The position numbers and the translations under genes are program-made. Under the pieces are notes generated by a model that was not told the origin of the DNA, did not search any database, and saw only the letters and a list, made by a program, of their open reading frames with translations. This document shows, piece by piece, positions 8,790 through 17,732 of a DNA stretch of 32,472 nt; within the stretch, counting starts at the first letter, position 1, and every line of letters starts with the position of its first letter. Source of the stretch: UMGS1498 sp900552335 (GTDB lineage: Bacteria; Bacillota_I; Bacilli_A; RF39; UBA660); contig CABSFU010000011.1 in the NCBI GenBank assembly GCA_902477075.1, positions 1 through 32,472 of the forward strand, read 5' to 3'.

Positions 8790-8818
8790 TTGAAAACAAA
8801 AAGAAATTGTGCTATAGT
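8790..8818 (+). promoter_or_regulatory. Promoter of ileS
   Basis: TTGAAA (8790-8795), a 17-base spacer and TATAGT (8813-8818), immediately upstream of the T-box leader. Confidence 0.8.
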
Positions 8819-8828
8819 TATAAACAGT

Positions 8829-9040
8829 TAAAGCAAGTGCGAAAGACGTAATAATTAGGAATATAGTAGAGAGTTCTCATTTGGTGAAAGAGAATATAGG
8901 AATAATTATTAAGATCACTTTCAAGTTGTGTTTTATGGATAAGATAAAAACGGTAACGCGTTATAGTTTCAAGGAAGTTTTATACTTCAAATTAAGGTGG
9001 TACCACGTCAATCACGTCCTTATTTAGGATGTGATTTTTT
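8829..9040 (+). promoter_or_regulatory. T-box riboswitch leader, Ile specifier (ATC)
   Basis: The stem I base pairs AAGTG (near 8834) with CACTT (8916-8920), and an inner helix pairs TAATAATT with AATTATTA. ATC at 8914-8916 sits in the 3' side of the specifier loop, followed by A. The apical GAGAGTTCTC region is at 8869-8880. The T-box core AGGTGGTACCACG is at 8995-9007, followed by the terminator stem. ATC is an Ile codon and the next gene is ileS, so the assignment is self-consistent. Uncharged tRNA(Ile) is expected to permit read-through. Confidence 0.92.
9011..9040 (+). terminator. T-box-controlled terminator before ileS
   Basis: ATCACGTCCT (9011-9020) pairs with AGGATGTGAT (9026-9035), with one G-U pair and a five-base loop, then T to 9040. 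It is mutually exclusive with the T-box antiterminator. Confidence 0.88.
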
Positions 9041-9059
9041 ATTTTAAGGAGGAAAAAAT

Positions 9060-12000
9060 ATGTTTAAAGAATTAGACAAAAGAGATTCTTATGAAGTAGA
9101 ACATGAGATTTTAGAAAATTGGAAAAAGGAAGATATTTTAAATAAAACAATCCAAAATAGAGAAGGAAAAGAAAATTGGGTATTTTATGATGGACCAATC
9201 TATGCGAATGCAAAACCCGGTATTCATCATGTATTTGCTAAAACAATTAAAGATGCATTCTGTAAATATAAGACAATGAGTGGGTATAAAGTTCTTAGAA
9301 AAATAGGACTAGATACACATGGTTTACCTATTGAAGTAAATGTTGAAAAAAAACTAGGATTTAAAGGTAAAGAAGATATTGAAGCATTTGGTGTAGAAAA
9401 TTTTTGTAAAGAATGTAATAAAACAACAGCAACCAACATAGATGAAGTAAATGCAGTAACCGATATGATGGGTCAATTTATTGATTGTAAGCATCCATAT
9501 GTAACATGTTCCAATGAGTATATTGAATCAGAATGGTGGATCATTAAAGAAATGGATAAAAAAGGTCTTTTATATCATGGAAATAAAGTTTTATGGTATT
9601 GTCCAAGATGTGGTACAGAATTATCAGCAAATGAAGTATCACAAGGATATCAAGAAGACTCTGTTAATACGGTTATCGTTCCATTAAAAAGAAAAGATAA
9701 AGATGAATATTTCTTAGCTTGGACAACAACACCATGGACATTAATAGCCAATGTTGCAATTTGTGTAAACCCTGATTTAACTTATATAAAAGCAGAATCA
9801 ATGGGATATAAATTCATTGTAGCAGAAAGTTTGGCAGAAAAAGTTTTAGGAGAAGACTTTAAAGTTTTAGAAACTTATAAAGGTTCTGATTTAGTTGGTA
9901 TTCAATATGAACAATTAATGCCTTTTGTAAAAGTAGAAGGAAAATGTCATGAAGTAATAGCAGATAACTATGTAACAGCTGTAGATGGTACAGGTATTGT
10001 CCATATAGCGCCTGCTTATGGTGATGATGATAATAGAGTATGTCAAAAAAATGGTATTGGATTCGTAAATCCAGTCGGAGAAGATGGATGTTATACAGAA
10101 GGGCCATGGAAAGGTAGATTAGTTACTGATAAAGATTTAGAAATTGAAATTATTAAATGGTTAAAAGAAAATGATAAACTATTTAAAAAAATCAAAATAA
10201 CACATGATTATCCACATTGTTGGAGATGTAAATCTGCTCTTATCAGCTATCCAAAACCTGCATGGTATATTAAAACAACTGCATATAAAGATAAAATTAT
10301 AGAAGAAAATAATAAAATCAATTGGTATCCTGCTTATGTTGGTGAAAAACGTTTCGGTAATTGGTTAGAAAATATGATTGACTGGGGTATTTCAAGAAAT
10401 CGTTATTGGGGATGTCCACTTCCTGTTTGGACTTGCGAATGTGGTCATAGAGAAGTAATTGGCTCCTTAGATGAGTTGCAAGAAAAAATAATGGAAGACA
10501 GAAATGTACGTGAGATGGAATTACATCGACCTTATGTAGATGAGTTACATATCAAGTGTTCAGAGTGTGGTAAAGTAATGAATAGGGTAACGGATGTAAT
10601 GGATGTATGGTTTGATTCAGGATCTATGCCATATGCGCAATTTCATTACCCATTTGAAAACAAAGAATTATTTGAATCTCAATTTCCAGCTGATTTTATA
10701 GCAGAGGGCTTGGATCAAACACGTGGTTGGTTCTATGTATTACTTGTAATATCTACTATTATTTCTGGTCAATCATCATTCAAAAATGTTGTCGTTAATG
10801 ATATGATGTTAGATGAATTTGGTAAAAAAATGTCAAAATCAACAGGTAATATTATTGATCCAGTACAAATTATGACAAAGTATGGGGCAGATAATATAAG
10901 ATGGTATATGTTATATGCATCTCCTGTATGGACACCGCTTAAATTTTCGGAAGCAGGTGTAAAAGAAGTACATTCTAAATTCTTTAATCCATTTAGAAAC
11001 ACTTATTCCTTCTTTCAAATGTATGCCAATGCCGATCATATCAATATGGAAGAATGTAATGTTGCTTATGAAAATAGAGAAGAAATTGATAAATGGTTAA
11101 TTAGCAAATATAACAAGTTACTTAAAAAATGTACAGAAGCTTATGATAAATTTGATTTAAATGAAGTTGTCAAACTCATTACAAATTTTGTATCTGATGA
11201 TTTATCAAATTGGTACATTAGACGTAATCGTAATAGATTTTGGTCTTCTGTATTAGATGATTCTAAAAAAGCTGTATATCAAACTACTTATGAAGTACTA
11301 GTTGGATTATGTGAATTATGTGCTCCAATCATTCCATTTACTACAGAAGAAATATATAAAGATTTAACAGGATTAGAGTCCGTTCATTTAGCTGATTTCC
11401 CTGTTTATGATGAATCAAAAGTGAATGAGCAAATCGAAGTAAAGATGGATTTAGTAAGAAATCTAATTTCTTTAGGTAGAAATGTTAGGGAAGAAGTTAA
11501 AATTAAAGTTAGACAACCTATTAGTGAAGTAATTATAGATGGTAAAAATGAAACAATGATTGGTGATTTAATTCCTTTGATTAAAGAAGAATTGAACGTT
11601 AAAAATATTCATTTTACTAAAAATTTAAATGAATACATGAATGTAGAAGTAAAACCTAACTTTAAGGTTTGTGGAAAATTATTTGGAGCTAACATGAAAG
11701 AATTCCAAGAAAAATTAACACATTTAACTGAAGAAGAAACCAATAAATTACAAAATAATGAATCTATATTTATGAATGTAGCAACGATAGAACATGAAAT
11801 AACGCCTGAAATGGTTGAAATTCGCGTTTCTTCCAAAGAAGGTTTTAATGCTGCTTATGAAAATAATAATTTTATTATTTTGAATACAACTTTAACAGAA
11901 GAGTTAATTAAGGAAGGTATTGTACGTGAATTAATTAGTAAAGTTCAAAATTTAAGAAAAGAAAAGAATTTTGAAATAACAGATAGAATTTGTTTATATA

Positions 12001-12158
12001 TCAGTGGTAGCAAAGAAATTATGGATATTGTGAATGAATATCAAGAGATGATTAAAAATGAAGTTCTAGCAGTTGCTATTGAAGAAAAAGATAATCTAAG
12101 TAATGACGTAGATTTAAATGGAAATAAAGTATGGATTGATGTAGAAGTGAAAGCATAA
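9060..12158 (+). CDS. ileS: Isoleucyl-tRNA synthetase, type 2-like, with altered HIGH motif (GIHH)
   Basis: This class Ia synthetase charges tRNA(Ile) and edits Val. At 1032 residues it has the Rossmann core with CP1 editing domain (AWTTTPWTLIANVAICVNPDL near 220), the KMSKS loop at residues 590-594 (10827-10841) and a helical anticodon-binding domain from about 680. A Zn-type Cys cluster (CECGH, CSECG) is inserted before the KMSKS region. The first signature, normally HxGH, reads GIHH at residues 54-57 (9219-9230), inside DGPIYANAKPGIHHV. That swapped form is known from a subset of type 2 (IleRS2) enzymes associated with very high mupirocin resistance. The start at 9060 follows AAGGAGG at 9047-9053. 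It is controlled by the Ile T-box and ends in its own terminator. No second ileS is visible, so this may be the housekeeping copy. Confidence 0.95.
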   Translation: MFKELDKRDSYEVEHEILENWKKEDILNKTIQNREGKENWVFYDGPIYANAKPGIHHVFAKTIKDAFCKYKTMSGYKVLRKIGLDTHGLPIEVNVEKKLGFKGKEDIEAFGVENFCKECNKTTATNIDEVNAVTDMMGQFIDCKHPYVTCSNEYIESEWWIIKEMDKKGLLYHGNKVLWYCPRCGTELSANEVSQGYQEDSVNTVIVPLKRKDKDEYFLAWTTTPWTLIANVAICVNPDLTYIKAESMGYKFIVAESLAEKVLGEDFKVLETYKGSDLVGIQYEQLMPFVKVEGKCHEVIADNYVTAVDGTGIVHIAPAYGDDDNRVCQKNGIGFVNPVGEDGCYTEGPWKGRLVTDKDLEIEIIKWLKENDKLFKKIKITHDYPHCWRCKSALISYPKPAWYIKTTAYKDKIIEENNKINWYPAYVGEKRFGNWLENMIDWGISRNRYWGCPLPVWTCECGHREVIGSLDELQEKIMEDRNVREMELHRPYVDELHIKCSECGKVMNRVTDVMDVWFDSGSMPYAQFHYPFENKELFESQFPADFIAEGLDQTRGWFYVLLVISTIISGQSSFKNVVVNDMMLDEFGKKMSKSTGNIIDPVQIMTKYGADNIRWYMLYASPVWTPLKFSEAGVKEVHSKFFNPFRNTYSFFQMYANADHINMEECNVAYENREEIDKWLISKYNKLLKKCTEAYDKFDLNEVVKLITNFVSDDLSNWYIRRNRNRFWSSVLDDSKKAVYQTTYEVLVGLCELCAPIIPFTTEEIYKDLTGLESVHLADFPVYDESKVNEQIEVKMDLVRNLISLGRNVREEVKIKVRQPISEVIIDGKNETMIGDLIPLIKEELNVKNIHFTKNLNEYMNVEVKPNFKVCGKLFGANMKEFQEKLTHLTEEETNKLQNNESIFMNVATIEHEITPEMVEIRVSSKEGFNAAYENNNFIILNTTLTEELIKEGIVRELISKVQNLRKEKNFEITDRICLYISGSKEIMDIVNEYQEMIKNEVLAVAIEEKDNLSNDVDLNGNKVWIDVEVKA

Positions 12159-12178
12159 AACTATGCTTTTTCTTTTTT
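12150..12178 (+). terminator. Terminator after ileS
   Basis: AAAGCATA (12150-12157) pairs with TATGCTTT (12162-12169) around AAAC, with a T-rich tail to 12178. The stem includes the ileS stop codon. Confidence 0.8.
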
Positions 12179-12214
12179 CTGTGATAAAATGAGTTATATG
12201 ATTAGGGTGATGTT

Positions 12215-12880
12215 ATGGATAGTGGCAAAATCATTGTAATAGAAGGTTCTTGTGATGGAGTTGGTAAAACAACGCAATATAATTTGTTAAAAGAAAGATT
12301 AATAGAAAATGGATATCATGTTGTTAATCATCATTTTCCTACTTATGATTCATATCAAGGTCTTTTTGTAGAGAAATATTTAAATGGTGAGTTTGGAAAT
12401 ATAAATGATCTATCTCCATATTTCGTAAATAGTTTATATGCCTGTGATAGAGCAATTACGTGGAATACAAAATTAAGTAAAGTCTATAATCAAGGAGATA
12501 TTATATTGTTAGATCGCTATACTACTTCTAGTTTAATTTACCAATCCGCTTTAATAGATAATATAGAAGAAAAAAAGAAATTTATAGATTATGTATGTGA
12601 TTTTGAATATAATAAGTTAGGTATAGTAAAACCAGATGTCGTAATATTTTTATATGCTTCTTTTGATTTAGTTACTAAAATTAGAGAGAAACGTAATAAA
12701 AATAGTATAGATGATATTCATGAGAGAAACTTGGAATTTATGAAAAAAGTTTACGATAATGCTATGTTTGTTGCTGATTATTTAAATTGGGAAAAGGTAA
12801 AGTGTGATGAAAATAATGAAATGAAAAGTATAGATTTAATTACAGAGAATATAGATACTATTATAAATACAATATTATAG
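12215..12880 (+). CDS. tmk: Thymidylate kinase (dTMP kinase)
   Basis: It phosphorylates dTMP to dTDP with ATP in the cytoplasm. The 221 residues fit. The P-loop is VIEGSCDGVGKTTQ (residues 8-21), followed by FPTYDSYQGLFVEKYLNGEFG (the FPxYDS and YLNGEFG segments mark the Clostridia-type branch). The DR(Y) motif is LLDRYTTSSLIYQSA near residue 97. A LID-like REKRNKNSIDDIHERN segment lies near 150-165. Between the conserved EG and DG of the P-loop there are two residues (S, C) where one is usual, which makes the Walker A spacing one residue longer than standard. AGGGTGA at 12204-12210 supports the start. The gene is monocistronic between two terminators. Confidence 0.88.
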   Translation: MDSGKIIVIEGSCDGVGKTTQYNLLKERLIENGYHVVNHHFPTYDSYQGLFVEKYLNGEFGNINDLSPYFVNSLYACDRAITWNTKLSKVYNQGDIILLDRYTTSSLIYQSALIDNIEEKKKFIDYVCDFEYNKLGIVKPDVVIFLYASFDLVTKIREKRNKNSIDDIHERNLEFMKKVYDNAMFVADYLNWEKVKCDENNEMKSIDLITENIDTIINTIL

Positions 12881-12895
12881 AAATAAATATGAATT

Positions 12896-12922
12896 AAAAG
12901 TACTTGAAAAAAGTACTTTTTT
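12896..12922. terminator. Terminator between convergent tmk and PBP genes
   Basis: AAAAGTACT (12896-12904) pairs with AGTACTTTT (12912-12920), with T to 12922 on the plus strand. The minus strand also carries a T-run (complement of the 5' A-run), so it may serve both genes. Confidence 0.75.
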
Positions 12923-12961
12923 GGTGTAAATCATATTTAATTATAAACTTTGAAATTTTAC

Positions 12962-14902
12962 TTATGTGGATGTTTCTTTTACCTTTGGTAAAATATCTTC
13001 TAAATTTTTATCAAACAAAGGTTGTGTCCCTTTAATATAATAAAATGTTGTGCTTTTTTCATAATCATCAGCAATTTCTCCTGAAATAGGGTTTACAACA
13101 ACTCCAACGACATTGTCTGGTTTTTCATACCAATTATTTTCTTTATCTCTTAAATACTCTTCTATAATATCAGCCCAAATATTTTTCATTACATTACCAT
13201 CTTTTACAAGAGTATCACTGTTATCATCATATCCCATCCAAATTCCTAAAATAGCGTCTTTATTGTAACCAAAAATTAAATGATCCGTATTCGTCGTTCC
13301 GGTTTTAATTGCATAATCTTTTGTTAATTTAGCGGCAATATTAATACAAGTTGGATAAGCATAATCAATAAAATCTTTATTATAAGAGTTTTTTAGTAAA
13401 TTATTTAAAATATAAACAAGACTTTGATTTAAAATTAAATTTTTGGTTTCTTTTCTTTCATATAAGACATTACCATCAATATCTTCTACTTTGGTTATAA
13501 AATAGGGCTCAATTTGATATCCTTCATTAGCAAAAGTAGCATAAGCTTTCATCATCTCTAAAATGTTAATTTCATTTGTACCAAGAGCCAAAGAAGGATT
13601 TTCCTCTAAATTAGATTTGATCCCTAATCTTTTTGCCATTTCTACTAAATTGTTTTCTCCTAAAAAAAGATGTGTTTTAACAGCATAAATATTATCTGAA
13701 TAAGCAATTGCAGCTCCCATACTAATTGGTTTATTTGCGTAATTATCGCCATAGTTAGTAGGTGTATAAATTTTATTATTAGAAAAACTAAATGTTGTTT
13801 TTTCACTAGTAAAGGCTGTAGAAGCGGTAAATCCATTTTCTAAAGCCGCATAGTACAAAATAGGTTTTATAGTAGATCCAACTTGTCTAGAAGAAGAAGT
13901 AACTCGATTAAATTCACTTAAGCTGTAATCTTTCCCACCTGCAATGGCAACAATCTTACCTGTACTTGGATCCATTAAAACAGATGCAATTTGAAGATCA
14001 CTATTGGATAAATATTTTTTAATTGTTGTATCCATTAATTTTTGAGCATCCATATTTAAATTGGTATAAATTCTAAGACCACCTGTTTCCATAAAAGAAT
14101 TGGGAATACTTTTTAGCGTTTTTAATTCTTTTAAAACAGCATCTTCATAATACATTAAACTAGAAATATTTTCTTCACTGTTAGAGCCAACAAAAGTAAG
14201 TTCTGTTTGATAAGCATTTTGTTTTTCTCCTTCTGTAATGTATCCATTTTCTACCATTGCGTTTAGAATTAATAATTGTCTTTTTTTAGCAGCTTCATAA
14301 TTGGCAATAGGGGAATAATTACTAGGGGATTTTGGAATACCAGCTAGAATAGAAGCTTCCGCTAAGGATAAATCTTTTGCATGTTTTCCAAAATAATAAG
14401 TGCTGGCATTTTCAATACCAAAAACACCACCATAATTAATAGTGTTTAAATAACCAGATAGAATTTCATCCTTTGAGTAATGAGCTTCTAACCTTAATGT
14501 AAGCAATGCTTCTTCCATTTTTCTTGCCCATTTTTTATCAAAATCTAGAAATAAATTTTTTGCGTATTGTTGGGTAATGGTACTCGCACCCTGTAAGGTT
14601 TTACCATTGGTAAAATTGATAAATAAAGCTTTGATAATTCTCATAATATCAAAACCAGTATGCTGATAGAAATTTTTATCTTCAATTGATAAAGTGGCAT
14701 GAATTAAGTCAGGTGAAATATCATTTAAAGTAAGATCATCGTTATTTCCAGAAAACAAAGTATTATTTTCATCGTATAAATAAAATGTATTCGCACCACT
14801 AATGGATAGCTTTGGAGAAAAGTAGGCATATAATAGCAATCCAATATAAAACAAACAAAAAAGAATAATACATCCTGTTATAAATTGCATCCACTTTTTC
14901 AT
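12962..14902 (-). CDS. Class A penicillin-binding protein (transglycosylase/transpeptidase, PBP1a-like)
   Basis: This bifunctional enzyme polymerises and cross-links peptidoglycan outside the membrane. The 646 residues comprise a short cytoplasmic tail and one membrane helix (about 8-28). The GT51 domain follows, with catalytic E74 (SIEDKNFYQHTG) and GASTITQQ (105-112). The penicillin-binding domain has S343-x-x-K346 (VGSTIKP), SDN 402-404 and KTG 533-535. The C-terminus ends soon after the transpeptidase fold with a short tail, so no PASTA or long linker is present. AGGTGA precedes the ATG at 14902. The gene is monocistronic, divergent from rnfC (102 bases between starts) and convergent with tmk. 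Confidence 0.95.
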   Translation of the reverse strand: MKKWMQFITGCIILFCLFYIGLLLYAYFSPKLSISGANTFYLYDENNTLFSGNNDDLTLNDISPDLIHATLSIEDKNFYQHTGFDIMRIIKALFINFTNGKTLQGASTITQQYAKNLFLDFDKKWARKMEEALLTLRLEAHYSKDEILSGYLNTINYGGVFGIENASTYYFGKHAKDLSLAEASILAGIPKSPSNYSPIANYEAAKKRQLLILNAMVENGYITEGEKQNAYQTELTFVGSNSEENISSLMYYEDAVLKELKTLKSIPNSFMETGGLRIYTNLNMDAQKLMDTTIKKYLSNSDLQIASVLMDPSTGKIVAIAGGKDYSLSEFNRVTSSSRQVGSTIKPILYYAALENGFTASTAFTSEKTTFSFSNNKIYTPTNYGDNYANKPISMGAAIAYSDNIYAVKTHLFLGENNLVEMAKRLGIKSNLEENPSLALGTNEINILEMMKAYATFANEGYQIEPYFITKVEDIDGNVLYERKETKNLILNQSLVYILNNLLKNSYNKDFIDYAYPTCINIAAKLTKDYAIKTGTTNTDHLIFGYNKDAILGIWMGYDDNSDTLVKDGNVMKNIWADIIEEYLRDKENNWYEKPDNVVGVVVNPISGEIADDYEKSTTFYYIKGTQPLFDKNLEDILPKVKETST

Positions 14903-14982
14903 ACGTTCACCTTCTAGATTTAGTATTCTAAAAAAAAGAAAAATTATTTATTTTTTAACTATATTTTTTTAACTTTTTCTAT

Positions 14983-14988
14983 TATAAT
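14983..14988 (+). promoter_or_regulatory. Probable -10 element of the rnf operon
   Basis: TATAAT lies 17 bases upstream of the chosen rnfC start, with no convincing -35 in the T-rich sequence before it. The 102-base divergent region to the PBP gene must hold both promoters. Confidence 0.4.
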
Positions 14989-15004
14989 GATAATAGGTGA
15001 TAAT

Positions 15005-16228
15005 ATGCGAGGCGTTCATTTACAAGGTTGTAAAAAAAAGTTACCAATTTTTAAAAATTATTTAAATCCAAATAAAATTTATATTCCTCTTTTAAGTGAA
15101 TTAGACTATATTGTATATGTTAAAAAGAATGATTATGTCTATAAAGGAACTTTATTAGCGAAAACCAAAGGAAAAATAGTAAAAAAATTATTTAGTAGTG
15201 TATCTGGTTTTGTAGAAGATATTGTTTTGAAAGATAACACTAAATATATTGTCATCAATAATGACTTGAAAGAAAAAATAGAAAAAAAAATCAATCCTAA
15301 AAAAGAAATTCAAAAACTTACAAAAGAGGAATTTATTACAACTTTAAAAAATACTGGCATCATTGGTATGGGTGGAGCTGGATTTCCAACTTATGTAAAA
15401 TATGAAACAGAAAATTTAAAAACACTGATTGTCAATGCTGTAGAATGTGAGCCATTCATTACAAGTGACTATTGTTTATTAAAAGAAAAAACAGAAGAAA
15501 TTTTACTTTGTATTGATGCCATTATGGAAATTAATCAATTAGAAGAGGCTTATATAGCTATTAAAAGTAATAACAAAGAACTAAAAAAATGGATTCAAAC
15601 TTACTTAGGTACTTATGTTAAAATTAAATTAGTCTGTGTTCCTAATTTATATCCAATGGGTTGGGAAAAAAATTTAGTTCGTTATATTAAGAAAATGACT
15701 TATCAAAAATTACCAAGTGAAAAGGGAATTGTTGTAAATAATGTATCTACCATTTATGCTATTTATCAAGCTTTAAAATTTGAAAAACCTTTAATAGAAA
15801 GAGTAATTACAGTTACTGGTAATATGGTCAAAAATCCATGTAATATGTTAGTAAAAGTAGGAACAAGAGTAGAAGAAATTTTAAGTCAAGTCAGTTTAAA
15901 AAGAAATGAAGAAATTTCTATTTATTTAGGAGGACCAATGATGGGACAACCTGCTACTTTATATTCCATTATAACAGGTAGTACCAATGCTGTTATGATA
16001 GATGCTTATAAAGAAGAACAAGAAAAAAAATGTCTTCGATGCTCTAAATGTGTTCAATATTGTCCTGCTTTTTTAGAACCTGTTTTGATTAAAGATGCAA
16101 AAGTGGAAGAAGTTAAAAAATATCATCCTGAAAAATGTATTGAATGTGGAATTTGTTCATATATTTGTCCTGCTCATATTCCACTTAGAGAAAAAGTAAA
16201 AGAAGCAAAAAAGGGAGGGTGTAAATAA
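15005..16228 (+). CDS. rnfC: Rnf complex subunit RnfC (NADH/ferredoxin-type Fe-S flavoprotein)
   Basis: RnfC is the peripheral NADH-oxidising subunit of the ferredoxin:NAD+ oxidoreductase that couples electron transfer to Na+ or H+ export. ATG 15005 is preferred to 14987, since AGGTGA (14995-15000) precedes it and 14987 overlaps the -10. The 407 residues show a barrel-sandwich N-terminus (LLAKTKGKIVKKLFSSVSGFV), the nucleotide/FMN loop IGMGGAGFPT (about 120-129), VECEPFITSD and GGPMMG. Two [4Fe-4S] motifs follow: C343, C346, C349, C353 and C378, C381, C384, C388. All eight ligands are present, so this subunit looks complete. Its stop overlaps the start of the next gene (TAATG). Confidence 0.95.
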   Translation: MRGVHLQGCKKKLPIFKNYLNPNKIYIPLLSELDYIVYVKKNDYVYKGTLLAKTKGKIVKKLFSSVSGFVEDIVLKDNTKYIVINNDLKEKIEKKINPKKEIQKLTKEEFITTLKNTGIIGMGGAGFPTYVKYETENLKTLIVNAVECEPFITSDYCLLKEKTEEILLCIDAIMEINQLEEAYIAIKSNNKELKKWIQTYLGTYVKIKLVCVPNLYPMGWEKNLVRYIKKMTYQKLPSEKGIVVNNVSTIYAIYQALKFEKPLIERVITVTGNMVKNPCNMLVKVGTRVEEILSQVSLKRNEEISIYLGGPMMGQPATLYSIITGSTNAVMIDAYKEEQEKKCLRCSKCVQYCPAFLEPVLIKDAKVEEVKKYHPEKCIECGICSYICPAHIPLREKVKEAKKGGCK

Positions 16229-17637
16229 TGAAGAAAATTCATTTAAAAAATGGTCCATTTTTAAAAAGTAATCAAAATAGTGACAAAATGATGTTTCATC
16301 TTCTTATTTCATTAATTCCGATTATTCTTTTTACGTTTTATAAAAATGGTATTTATTTATATCTAAAACAAGAAGTAAATTTATTTGGAATGTTTTACCC
16401 TTTGTTTTTTATTTTGATTGGAAGTTTTTCAAGTTTTTTCTTTGAAACACTTTATCATAAAATTTTTTTACATCAAAATTTAAAAGAATCTATTATAGGA
16501 AACTATGCATATATGCCAGGTCTTTTTATGAGTCTGGTATTGCCTCTTAGCACACCAATTTCTATTTTGATAATGGGAACATTATTTGCTATTATTTTTG
16601 GAAAAATGTTATATGGTGGTTTTGGCAATAATATTTTTAATCCAGCTTTAATAGGATGTTTATTTGTAATGACACTTTATTCCACTCAAATAGGAAGTTA
16701 TGCCAATTCTTTTGAAATTGATACCATTTCAAGTGCAACCCCTCTTACGAATATGTCACTAGTAGATAAAGTAAATTATCGTAATGTAGTGAAGCCTTAT
16801 GGAAATTTATGGACTTTCTTTTTGGGAATGATTCCAGGTAGTGTAGGGGAAACATGTAGTTTACTTATTTTAATTTCATTCTTATATTTAGCTTTTACAA
16901 AAACGATTAAAATACGTATTCCTATTTTTTATGTTGGAACAGTATTTATTTTAACCTTTTTCATTGGAAGAATGAATGGATTATCTATTTGGTATCCATT
17001 ATTTGAAATTTTATCAGGTGGATTATTATTTGGCGCTGTTTTTATGGCAACAGATCCAGTTACTAGTCCTGTTACAAAAATAGGACAAATTTTATATGGC
17101 GTTTTGTTAGGTATTTTAACCGTTATGATAAGGTCATGTACTTCAGCACCAGAAGGAGTAATGACTAGTATTTTAACCATGAATATGTTTGTTTTTATCC
17201 TAGATAAAATTGGTTCTACATTGAAAAGCAAAAATGATTGGATTATTATGATTTTAGTTATGGTTGGATTCATTTTTACGTTATCTTTATGTCTTGTAAA
17301 TACATTAAATACTAAAAATGTTGATCATTCTTTTGAAGTAGTTTCCAAGGAAACAAAAGAAAATCAAACTATTTATGTTGTAAATCAAAAAGGAAATGGT
17401 GGTAATATTCGTATTCAAATTACACTAAAAGATCATCAAGTAATTGATTATGAAGTGTTATCTCATAATGAAACAAAAGCTTATTATAGCAAAGTAGAAT
17501 CACAAAATTATATTCAAACATTAATAAAAGAAAGCAATCATTTAGAAGATATTGATACTGTAAGTGGTGCGACTATTTCTTCCAAAGCACTAAAAAAAGC
17601 CCTTGAAAATGTATTAGAATTAGAAGGTGTTTTATGA
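16228..17637 (+). CDS. RnfD-RnfG fusion, membrane subunit with two covalent-FMN motifs
   Basis: Residues 1 to about 330 are RnfD, a polytopic membrane protein with GGFGNNIFNPA (130-140), PGSVGET (203-209), ATDPVTSPVT (274-283) and SAPEG. The flavinylation site is DTISSAT (165-171), with T171 as the expected FMN threonine. A further helix (about 338-358) leads into an extracytoplasmic FMN_bind domain (about 388-465) that is the C-terminal part of RnfG: GNGGNIRIQITL, VLSHNET and D-x-x-S-G-A-T at 443-449 (T449). Normal RnfD has about 310-350 residues and RnfG is a separate protein of about 180-210; here they form one 469-residue chain and the segment between the RnfG anchor and FMN_bind is shortened. 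No separate rnfG follows. ApbE, needed to attach FMN, is not in the window. Confidence 0.9.
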   Translation: MKKIHLKNGPFLKSNQNSDKMMFHLLISLIPIILFTFYKNGIYLYLKQEVNLFGMFYPLFFILIGSFSSFFFETLYHKIFLHQNLKESIIGNYAYMPGLFMSLVLPLSTPISILIMGTLFAIIFGKMLYGGFGNNIFNPALIGCLFVMTLYSTQIGSYANSFEIDTISSATPLTNMSLVDKVNYRNVVKPYGNLWTFFLGMIPGSVGETCSLLILISFLYLAFTKTIKIRIPIFYVGTVFILTFFIGRMNGLSIWYPLFEILSGGLLFGAVFMATDPVTSPVTKIGQILYGVLLGILTVMIRSCTSAPEGVMTSILTMNMFVFILDKIGSTLKSKNDWIIMILVMVGFIFTLSLCLVNTLNTKNVDHSFEVVSKETKENQTIYVVNQKGNGGNIRIQITLKDHQVIDYEVLSHNETKAYYSKVESQNYIQTLIKESNHLEDIDTVSGATISSKALKKALENVLELEGVL

Positions 17638-17723
17638 AAGAAAAAATAAAAAGTATCTTATCTTTAACAATCACAGCTTTTGTTTGTTCTCTTATTTTAT
17701 ATCTGTTGCATATTTATTTTTAG
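17634..17723 (+). CDS. 29-residue single-pass membrane peptide at the rnfG position
   Basis: ATG at 17634 overlaps the stop of the RnfD-G gene (ATGA), and the TAG at 17721 abuts the AGGAGG site of rnfE. It encodes MKEKIKSILSLTITAF and then a hydrophobic stretch ending LLHIYF: a basic start followed by one membrane helix. In standard rnfCDGEAB operons rnfG occupies exactly this place, and RnfG begins with a similar short basic start and anchor helix. It could be a relic of RnfG left after the FMN domain joined RnfD, or a small accessory subunit. It could also be a chance open frame kept only for translational coupling. No function is proven. Confidence 0.55.
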   Translation: MKEKIKSILSLTITAFVCSLILYLLHIYF

Positions 17724-17732
17724 GAGGTGCTT

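Noticed and set aside
9859..10107. Minus-strand open frame rich in His, Leu and Tyr inside ileS, and similar minus-strand frames in gatB, aspS and rnfD.
   Set aside because: These are antisense shadows of real genes with low-complexity composition and no ribosome binding site or family signal.
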